DNA of 64,000 nt from Peronospora farinosa (Eukaryota > Oomycota > Peronosporomycetes > Peronosporales > Peronosporaceae). The notes below the pieces were generated by a model, which did not search any database, was not told the DNA's origin, and saw nothing but the letters and a program-made list of their open reading frames with translations. This document shows, one piece after another, positions 39,930-48,347 of the stretch; the stretch's first letter is position 1, and each line of letters begins with the position of its first letter. The DNA is taken from NCBI GenBank assembly GCA_947646735.1, contig CANTFK010000809.1, positions 1 to 64,000 on the forward strand, written 5' to 3'. A program made the translations under genes and the position numbers.

Positions 39930-42900
39930 GGGTGCTGTACCGGCCGCACGTCCAAAAAACGGTCGGGACCAGTAGGTGCAGGGCGCCCTACTGGTTGGAA
40001 CGGAGGTCCGGGTCCCCCGGTGGCAGCCCAACCTTCCAGTCCTCCTGCGATACGCGCACGGTTAAATGCCACCACTACGAGTGGTAATTCACGTCTGATT
40101 ATTGTCAGTTTACATGTCGCCGGCGTCCGGCGACCTCTGCGAGCACTCCTGGACTCAGGAGCAACAAACAATTTCTTTCGTGAATCTTGTTTGTCGATGC
40201 TGCCTCCCAGCATTCAGGTCCGTGAGAGACCTGGCCAAGTCGTCGTCAAGTTGGCTGACGGGAAACCACACCGCGTATCGCGGCGCGAAGTGTCGTTGCC
40301 GTACACGTTTGATGGCTTTCGCAGTAATGATGATTTCTTGGTGATCGCGATGAATTATGCATTCGATTGCATACTGGGCATGCCATGGTTGGCACGTTAT
40401 AAGCCCCAGATCGACTGGTTAGCCAGATCAGTGAGACGTCGACGCAAGTTCGATGTCAGTGAAGTGTTTACCCATCTCTTGGTATCTCCAAGTGACTGGC
40501 CAAACGTCACAGTCGTGGATCGCGATTTCACGACGTTGGCGGTGCACAGAGCGAGCGATGGCCCTCTCTGCACTGCTTGTGCTGTTCTTCGGGACACAAG
40601 TGACAGTGACTCCTCGCTACAGAGCGAAGAGGACGACGAGGACGACGCGGTCGAACAGGGGTTCCCGCGCGTCATTAATGCGGTTGAACAGGGGTTCCCG
40701 CACGTGAATGCAGTGGTTGAACCGGGGTTCCCATCTGCACCTATTGTGGTCGAGCAGGGGCTCCCCCAAGGGCATTGTGGCGACGAGCAAGAGCTCGCCA
40801 GCGAGTGTGACGTGGACGGACAGGAGTCCTCACGCGAGAGCATGATGGTCGAACCGGGGTTCCCATCATCACCCACTGTGGTCGAACCGAGGTTCCCACA
40901 TGGGCATATTGTGGTCGAGCAGGGGCTCCCACACGAGTACAACGTGGACGGACAGGAGTCCCCACGCGAGAGCATGATGGTCGAACCGGGGTTCCCATCA
41001 TCACCCACTGTGGTCGAACCGAGGTTCCCACATGGGCATACTGTGGTTGAGCAGGGGCTCCCACGCGGGTTTACGGCGGCCGAGCAGGAGCTCCCGCATC
41101 AAGTGTCGACGGTCGAGTTTGGGGTACTCCCGTCCAGTGTTTCCGGCATCTTGGATGACGACATCCAGTGCCTAGAGGGGGGTGATGGTTTATCACCTGA
41201 CTGCGGTTCGCCAGCTTCGAGTAGTGACTCGAAGCACGATGGGGACAACAGCACCGAGAATATAGCGTTGGAATGTGTCCACGCTATCGTGTACGTGGAA
41301 GGGAGTCCACAAAGGCGCCAATATATTGAGGTCGAGAGTCCTCCTCGTAATGCGTCTTCCATTACAAGTCTTCCAGGGCTTTCCTGGAAGCATTTCCTAC
41401 GTGACCTTAAGGGAGGCACTGTGGAACAAGTGTGTCTAATCACCAACGAGGTGGTTACCGTGGCAAACGAGGAGCATATGGCGCGTCCTCAAAGCGCTGA
41501 GCCGAAGTCTGCGCGTGAAGAAAGGTTTGCATCACAGTCATGGGAGGCCCTGCGAGAGTCTGGTAACCCCGTCTACGACATTGCTCGTGAGTATGCAGAC
41601 GTGTTCCCGGACAAGATCCCGGCTGAACTTCCTGCGGACCGCGGTGTTCGGCACGAGATTGATCTCGTGCCAGGGTCGAAGTATTGTGTGACACGGCAGT
41701 GGCCGTTGCCTCGAGATCAAGTCGAAGCTATTGACGCATTCTTTGAAGGCCGCCGCAAAGCGGGTCATGTGCGGGAGAGTATTTCACCACATTCGAGTCC
41801 AACCTTCTGCGTGAAGAAGGCTACGGGAGGCTGGCGGATAGTGCATGCGTTCAATAAGTTGAATGATGCCACTATTCCTGCGCAAACGCCAATTCCCAGG
41901 AAGGACATGGTGCTGAATTCCATGTCAGGTAGTGTCATCTTCAGTGCCATCGACTTGACCGATGGCTTTTACCAGATTTTGATGCGCCCGAGCGATATCC
42001 CACTCACCGCGGTGAGCACCCCGAGTGGCATGTTATGGGAGTGGCTGGTAATGCCACAAGGGTTGAAGAACGCTCCGGCCACTTTCAATCGCATGGTGTC
42101 TCAAGTGTTGAGACCTCTTCGGAACTTTGCCCCAAGTTATTTTGACGATATCTTCGTCCATAGTCGCGCCGAGGGCAACCTCAACGATGTCCAAGTTCAC
42201 CTTCAACACCTGAAGCAAGTGTTTCAAGTTATGCGGGACAACAAGTTGTACGTGAATCTCAAGAAGTGTGTCTTTTGTGCACCAGAGATTCCGGTGTTAG
42301 GTTGCTATGTGAGTAAATCGGGAGTTCGAGCTGATCCAGAGAAAGTGTCGTCCATCTGTTCTTGGCCCACGCCCAAGAACCCTACGGAGTTGCGCCGGTG
42401 GCTCGGCTTGGCTAATTATTTGCACAAGTATACGAAGGATTATGCTGGTTCTATCCAGCCTTTGTCGTCACTCTTGAAGAAAGACGCCACGTGGTTGTGG
42501 CGTCCCGAGCACCAAGCAGCCTTCGAAGCAGTAAAGAAGAGCCTAGCTTCAGCGTCAGTCCTGGTCCTACCAGACGATTCCAAGCCGTTCCACGTGGTTT
42601 GCGACGCCAGTGATTTTGCAATCGGTTGTGCCCTCATGCAATTTGATGATGAGGGCCGTGAACGAGTCGTGAGTTATAAGTCGCGACAGATGAAGCCAGC
42701 TGAGAAGAACTATCCGGTTCACGACAAGGAGTTACTAGCGATGCGCTATGCACTCATCAAGTTTCGCGTGCATCTCCTTGGTGAAAGTACGTTTGCTTTG
42801 TACACCGATCATGCATCGCTGCGCACAGCGATGAAGAGCCCACACCTGTCCTCAACGGATGGCACGATGGCTCTCATTCTTCCCTGAGTACAACTTCGTC

Positions 42901-45438
42901 GTGCATTACAAGCCAGGCAAGACCAATATTCTCGCTGACGCCTTGTCACGACGTCCCGACTACGATCCTCGGACTGCTCTGAGTCGCCAGGCTACTGATG
43001 ACGAGGACGATGATGACCGATGTGCAATGTGTGTATCGCTGAACTTAACTCGGGTTACACCCGAGCCGTGTTTATTTGATGAGATCGTCGCAGCGTACAA
43101 GGGTGACTCAGATTATGCAGACATTATCGAGTATCTGCGTGCTCCCAGCGATGCTGCACTGGGAGCATTATCCCGAACCAAGCGCGACCACATTCATCGA
43201 TACAGTTTAGACGGCGATTTGCTTCTGTATAGCATCGACCAATTCGATGCTCCTCGCACGGTGATCGCCAACGACATGGATTTGCGTGCAAGAATCATCC
43301 ACGAATACCACGATGCCCCTGCTGGCGGCCATTTAGGCTGCGAAAAGACTTTTGCGGCTGTGTCTCGAGACTTCTTCTGGCCCCACATGTATAAGTGGGT
43401 ACGCAACTGGATCCGAACGTGCGAAATATGCCAGCGTGTGAAGCCATCTCCATCGTCACAGGCTCCCTTGCGATCGTTGCCAATTGCAGCAGAGGCCTGG
43501 AGATCAGTTTCGATGGACTTTATCTTCGGGCTTGCGCCCGATAGCCAAGCTCGAACGGGCATCTTGGTCTTTGTTGACAGATTCAGCAAGATGACACATC
43601 TCGTGCCTGTTCACGCTAAGGTCACCGCGGCAGAGACCGCGGCGCACTTCATCGACGCGGTGTTCCGTCATCATGGCCTTCCAGAAAACATTGTTTCGGA
43701 CCGTGATCCGCGATTTACGTCCGCATTTTGGACATCACTTTTCGAGCTCCTCGGGACAAAACTGCTGATGTCGACGGCAGCCCATCCGGAAACGGATGGG
43801 CAGACCGAGCGCGTGAACCGAGTCCTCGAAGATGTTCTTCGGAGTTATGCTACGTCATTTACAAGTTGGAGTGCATTTTTACCACTCGCTGAGTTCGCAC
43901 TCAACAACGCCGTACACGCGTCAACAGGGTTGACGCCATTTTTTGTGAATTCGGCTCGTCACCCTCGTGTTCCTACTGTCCTGGCCGTGGGGCGACCCAC
44001 AACACCTAGTGGCTCCACTCTGGGGGGGGATAAAGGTGATAAACAAGGATCGAGTGCAGCTCACGGTATTTTGAGCGCGAATGCAGTAACACGATCCAAG
44101 GCAAAGACGGCCATTTTGACGCCATCAGACGTGGCGTCCCCATTAGCTCGATGGACTGCGCAGACATTGATTGACCCGTCTTCGGGTAAGCGTTCCCCTA
44201 CTGCCAACTACGCGCCGATTGAGTCGGCGCGACCAATTGATGACATGGCCGTGTCGGAATTTATACTCCAACGTCAAGCCATCACCAGGTTTGTACGCGA
44301 CGCACTACAAACTGCTGTAGACCTACAGAAGGAGAACGCTGACAAACATGGAAGAAAGAACATGAGCAAGTTTGAGAAAGGTGACCGTGTATTATTATCG
44401 ACGGAAGGTTTAAGGGATTCTGCGGTCACTAATCTGGGCGCGAGTAAACTCGCGCCACGCTTCATCGGTCCATTCAAGGTTCTGAAGGCAATTGGCGACG
44501 CTCATACACTCGACGTCCCCTCTTCACTGCGACTCCACCCGACATTCTATGTCGGGCGGCTGAAGGAATATCGTCCGGCTACGCTTCACGGTTTGGCTCC
44601 GACGCCGGCTTCAGGGGTTCGTAAGTCGAACGGCCTTCCCGTCGCGCTCGACGCGCCGATGACATGGGGCGGGGTCTCGATCCCGTCTGAATCTGACCAA
44701 GCATCTGGCGCTCCAGAATCCTTATCCGCTCGAGCAGTTCACGGTTCGACTGCCGGGTCTCACTCGAAGTCTTCTCCGCCTGGGCAGCACGTTCACTGGC
44801 AGCCTCAGCCTCCAGCCGAGCATCGGCAGCTATGTTCACGGCCTGATCAACATCGTCCTGAGCAACCAGGACGCCAGCTCTACCACCGCGAGAGCCATCC
44901 TCCGCTTGTTGATGCGGAGGGACAGGTGCGCTGGATTGTAGACCGCATTGTGGGTCACGAGGACCCTCCACAACCATTACTGCAGTCGGCTCATGAGAAG
45001 CGTGCGGTTCCATCCGTGCGTAGGTACCGAGTACGTTGGCTTGGATTCCCTCCCGAGCAGGATACATGGGAACCACGTTCCTCGCTCCTTCGTGACGTTC
45101 CAGATGTGGTTCTGTCGTATGAAGCCACGAAGTCGGACTATTCCAAGGCGGGCGAGCACGCGAACGCTCTCGTGACAAACGAGAGCGGTAAGGAGATTCA
45201 CGTTGTCGGAAACGGGAACGATGACAAGAACGAGAACGATGTCGCGAACGCAAACGATGTCGCGAACGAGATCGATGCCGTGATCGAGAATGTCGCGGTG
45301 AATACATATCACGATTGCGAGGCGAGAATCGCGCAACTGGACGGGCAGGCGAACGTGTCGCTGCCCTGCGCTGATGATCCCGCGGAGATCGACTCCGCTG
45401 TCGCGAGTGGTGCCGCCAGCAGGGCGCACCACGAATAA
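39930..45438 (+). pseudogene. pol: Gypsy Pol of element B (protease-RT-RNase H-integrase-chromodomain), one frameshift
   Basis: In frame with gag behind a TGA; the first Met is at 40020. Protease: [11 protein letters not shown] (about 40145) and [18 protein letters not shown] repeat-rich linker follows (40640-41100). [22 protein letters not shown] and the catalytic YFDDIFVHS (about 42136). RNase [19 protein letters not shown] and [21 protein letters not shown] 1-bp insertion near 42851 shifts the frame; the open frame resumes at 42859 ([13 protein letters not shown]). Integrase: HHCC domain (43300-43445), then DDE residues in SMDFIFGLAPD, SDRDPRFTSAFW and HPETDGQTERVNR. C-terminus: FYVGRLKEY, chromodomain (YRVRWLGFPPEQDTWEP, about 45025-45075) and a low-complexity Asn/Asp/Val tail. 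Confidence 0.92.
40640..41100 (+). repeat. Repeat-coded linker between protease and RT of element B
   Basis: Encodes many copies of a short unit of the type VEQGFP / [11 protein letters not shown] / VEQGLPHG. A larger block of about 132 bp (about 40836-40967 and 40968-41090) is repeated in tandem. Element A has a different but also repetitive linker in the same place (about 46300-46560). Such linkers may be cleaved or act as spacers. Confidence 0.8.
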
Positions 45439-45896
45439 CTGCGCTTCTCCGTTCGCCCAGACTTCGCTCATACTTCGCAATCCAACTTCGTTCGCGATCA
45501 CTGAGTGGACACTCAGCGATGTGTCGTCGCCATTCGTCATGAGTTGGGCGTGGAGTCGAGTCACAAGATTGGCATCCGATTCCAACGTTGGATGAAGGCG
45601 AACCAAGAACGTTGTAGAGCTTCATGCTCGATTCCATCAAGACCTTTCCCGCGCAGCTTTCGAAATCGGCGGAAGTAGTCCCGCATCATGTCCAGTGAGT
45701 CCGGAGCGTGAGCTCCGGACAAGTCGTACAGCGACCAAGGTATGAGCTGCCGCGCCATGATGTTGGTTGATGCACTCCCGCTGACGTTCCTTGGGAGTGC
45801 TGCTGGACTGGGTGTTGGGTCTCCGGACATTTCTTGTTCGTTTGTGGGCGAAGGGTTTTCGACAGTTGAGCACTCACGGTTGGTGAGTGCTGTCAT
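44579..45896 (-). pseudogene. Antisense ORF of element B (zinc-finger / SR / coiled-coil protein)
   Basis: Starts 13 bp inside the right LTR, next to the PPT, and runs back across the end of pol. The first frame (45896-45561) holds IPWSLYDLSG, MMRDYFRRFRKLRG and LQRSWFAFIQRWN. After a frame change the second (45640-44579) holds CQSC, DEWRRHIAEC, SWIAKYERSLGE, an Arg/Ser-rich domain (SRHRSRSRHRLRSRHRSRSC) and a C-terminal coiled coil (ETRQSNRELLERIRILERQM). Combined length is about 440 codons. The first block lies beyond the pol stop (45438), yet its counterpart in element B2 is conserved with conservative changes (WRLYGLEG, VMKDLFTRYR), which argues for real protein coding. Role unknown. Confidence 0.6.
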
Positions 45897-45909
45897 GAGA
45901 AGGGGGTGA
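45897..45909 (+). other. Polypurine tract of element B
   Basis: GAGAAGGGGGTGA directly precedes the right LTR. Element B2 has AAGAGGGGGGTGA in the same place (1002-1014). Confidence 0.7.
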
Positions 45910-46251
45910 TGTAATGGGCTACATTACACATATAGCATTAACACAAATAGACAATTACATATGTAGACAGGTGCTGGGCCCGAATAGCGGGCACAGCGTG
46001 GTAATTTATTATTGGTTTATTATTGGGCCTAAAGTCCCCAATATGGACCAATGATAAATCAACCTGAAATTGTGTGGTTCCCGAAAGGCGGGAACACTGT
46101 CGTATTTATTACGACTAAAATCTTCGTAATTAGTACGAATTAAAACCAAAATAAAAATCAGAGTTAAATTTACTTAATACCTAATACTTAAGCTTGAGTC
46201 TTCCTCAAGCGCACGTGTAAGCTAGTGACGGTACGTTCTAGCCCCGTTACA
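45910..46251 (+). repeat. 3' LTR of element B (342 bp)
   Basis: Same length as the left LTR, with about five differences by eye (for example TACTTAAGC here versus TACTCGGGC). Followed by the duplication GATCC. Confidence 0.95.
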
Positions 46252-46256
46252 GATCC
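46252..46256. repeat. Target-site duplication of element B, right copy
   Basis: GATCC, identical to 38552-38556. On the minus strand the interrupted reading frame of element A continues through one copy of this site. Confidence 0.9.
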
Positions 46257-47155
46257 AAGGGTCACTCGTTTCGACGTGCCCTTGATCGTCTTAATACGTC
46301 TGGTGCTAGTTCTTCGAGTCACCACGACCTTTGACCTGGAAGAAGGTGTCGTTGCTATCTCAGCTAACGCACTCCTTCCAACCGCACCAGGCTCTTGGCT
46401 CTGTGCCGGTTCTTGTGGCGCTTGACTTCCTGTCAGCCCACCATCAACTGCCACAGGCTCTCGGCTCTGTGCAGGACCATTGGACGCATGACTACCTGTC
46501 ATGGCCCCATTCACTACACCAGTCTCTTCGACCTGGGTAGGAATATGTGTCACCTGGCTTTCCGCCAGTGCACTTCCAACTACACCACTCCTTTCGAGCT
46601 GGGTAGTTCCTGGTGTCGATTGACATACCTTCATCGCACCCTCGACTGTGTTGGACACAGCATCAGCCACATAAGCCTCTTTCAAGAGCACATCCTTTCC
46701 GGTGTCTTGCGTAGAGCTATCGACTGTGCGTGTACACCAGTCTATCCATGGTTGGTGTTTAGCCAACCAAGGCATGCCTAGGATGAGGTCATACGGACTC
46801 TCCATACCTAGCACTTTGAACTTCTCTTACAAGAGAAGTCACTGAAACTGAAGGCGAGTTCAACTTGAACTCCCTCCGATTTGACGAGCGCGCCGTTTGC
46901 TAAACGAACGATCGCCTCTTCTCGCTTGCCATCCTGGCAAAGCGACTCATAACTCGCCGGTCTCTTTTTCAAAGCCGCGAGTTTCACAAAGTTTTGTGAT
47001 GCACCCGAATCCACGAGAAGGGTCATCACTTGGTCATAGCCTCGTACTCGAGCGCTATAGACCAAAAGGGTTGAGGTCCGACCATTCGGAACCTCAGGGA
47101 CTATGCTACTCATTTGTTCGATCACTCTGAACTTAGGGGTAGCTTCAGAGTCCGC
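46257..47155 (-). pseudogene. pol: Gypsy pol of element A, 5' portion: protease and linker
   Basis: Entered by -1 frameshift from gag; the frame is open from before the gag stop. The aspartic protease shows LLVDSGASQNFVKL, but a 1-nt frameshift near 46825 separates it from the second half ([20 protein letters not shown]). A Ser/Gln/Glu-rich linker follows with two to three repeats of a unit like AVDGGLTGSQAPQEPAQSQE. The reading frame at its left end is interrupted by element B and continues at 38550. Confidence 0.85.
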
Positions 47156-47156
47156 G

Positions 47157-47197
47157 ACAGTAGGGCATCCCGCCCCTACTGCGCTCCCGCATTTCCC
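47157..47197 (-). promoter_or_regulatory. Candidate -1 ribosomal frameshift signal, element A gag/pol
   Basis: Minus strand: G GGA AAT in gag phase (47197-47191), 8-nt spacer, then a stem GCAGTAGGG (47182-47174), loop GCGGGATG, CCCTACTGT (47165-47157). The gag stop TAG (47178-47176) lies in the stem. After slipping, the -1 frame reads CGSAVGAGCPTVADSEATPK and goes on to the protease. Heptamer type, spacing and stem size all fit known eukaryotic -1 signals. Confidence 0.65.
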
Positions 47198-47737
47198 GAC
47201 CCATCTTGGGCAGGTGCTGAACCCGTGCGTCGTGCACGCTGGTTTTTCGTACCTCCCTTCGGGTTAGGAGACCTTTTGCTGGCTGCCTTAGCACCAGCAG
47301 CTACCTTGGCGTAGCAGCGAGCCATCATACGGCCTCGCTTGCCGCACTTGTAGCAGATCACATCTGCATTGCCTAACTCCATAGGAGTGGCATCAGACTT
47401 CTCGGACGACGGCCTGTAATAGGCTGTCGCCGAGGCGCTGTTGTAGGATTGCTCCTCAACTAAGGCAATGTCAATTGCCTCTTCCATCGTCGCTGGAACC
47501 TTTCTGAAAAGGGCCTGACGCGATGGGCCATGCCTAAGTCCATTCATGAACGTGGCTACCTTGATACGCTCTGGTATCGGTTCCCCATTGATGGACGCCG
47601 ACAGCGAACGCATCTTCTGCACAAACTCTTGCAGAGAGCGTTTCGCCTGTCGTGCTCCAAAGAAGCGCGCCATAAGCAACACTTCGTTGTTAGGCGGCTG
47701 ATACATGGCGCGAATCTTTGCCTTAAAGATCGCCCAT
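47176..47737 (-). pseudogene. gag: Gypsy family-A Gag of element A, N-terminally truncated
   Basis: The C-terminal half of Gag, from WAIFKAKIRAMYQPPN through the zinc knuckle CYKCGKRGRMMARC to NAGAQ. Compared with A2 (1426-2505), about 570 bp covering the N-terminal half and leader are deleted, so Gag sequence joins the primer-binding region directly at about 47738. The open frame continues into LTR sequence (to 47805) but has no proper start. Confidence 0.88.
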
Positions 47738-47738
47738 G

Positions 47739-47747
47739 GTGCTACCA
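47739..47747 (-). other. Primer-binding site remnant of element A
   Basis: Minus-strand TGGTAGCAC, two bases inside the LTR, cut short by the leader/gag deletion (A2 continues GAGTAGTCC). Confidence 0.5.
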
Positions 47748-47749
47748 AG

Positions 47750-48347
47750 TGTAGACGGGCACTTCTACGAAGTTGCCTCGTACTACGAGCACACACCTTA
47801 TGCACAAGCGAGGAAGCGGTTATACCGTCTTACCTTCGCGTGCGAGGGTGGTTGGGAGGTTGGTCGACTGCCTAAGCAGTCGTACCACCAGTTGCCTCTC
47901 GCTTAAGCGAGAGTGCAACGAACTTCTTAACACTAGAACACCGACGTCACGCAGAAGTCTTTCAACTTCTCGTGCGTGGTGTGTATGTTTAAGTAAATTC
48001 AAGACTGAGATATATTTAATTAATTATAACTAAATATATATTTAACTACTGATTGGCTATATATATTATATAGATTGGATACGCGACTCTTTAGAAGCGT
48101 ATCCTGTCGCATGATCTTAAATCTAGATTTAAGATCGCAACTGACGTCCTTCTGAGACGTCGTGATGCCTAGCTTCAACTAGCGTCATCCCTTCTCATGT
48201 GAATCCATCAATGGATATCACATTCACGAGGGTGGTCACATTTGTGTATCGCACCCAAGTGACTGGTCAAAAGTAATCATGGATACTTTTAGACCAAAAA
48301 TTAAGTATATTACTTAATGTTTACGTGTAACTAGGTACCCTGTTACA
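47750..48347 (-). repeat. 5' LTR of element A (598 bp)
   Basis: TGTAGACGGG...CCCTGTTACA on plus. From 47865 to 48346 it is almost a continuous chain of hairpins, e.g. CGACTGC/GCAGTCG (47865-47882), GTTGC-CTCTCGC/GCGAGAG-GCAAC (47891-47919), GGATACGC/GCGTATCC (48077-48104), a 24-bp perfect palindrome (48113-48136), GACGTC/GACGTC (48143-48161) and AAAAGTA/TACTTTT (48269-48290). Confidence 0.92.

Larger units (their letters stand above)
38557..46251 (+). mobile_element. Gypsy element B (chromovirus-like), near-intact
   Basis: 7695 bp, LTR to LTR, with perfect 5-bp duplication GATCC, inserted into pol of element A. Order: LTR 38557-38898, primer-binding site, gag, pol (protease, repeat linker, RT, RNase H, integrase, chromodomain), PPT, LTR 45910-46251. 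The LTRs are both 342 bp and differ at about five positions by eye, so insertion was recent. Defects seen: one TGA between gag and pol in the same frame, and a 1-bp insertion in RNase H near 42851. An antisense ORF starts just inside the right LTR. Confidence 0.95.
32938..48347 (-). mobile_element. Gypsy element A (chromovirus-like), split by element B
   Basis: Minus-strand Ty3/Gypsy element: 5' LTR 48347-47750, truncated gag, protease, RT, RNase H, integrase, chromodomain, PPT and 3' LTR 33541-32938. Flanks AAAAG (left) and AAAAC (right) resemble a 5-bp target duplication with one change. Element B sits inside pol at 38557-46251. Without B and one duplicate, the element is about 7.7 kb. The pol frame is continuous across the B insertion (46256 and 38556 are in the same frame), but several frameshifts elsewhere make the element dead. 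Confidence 0.92.
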
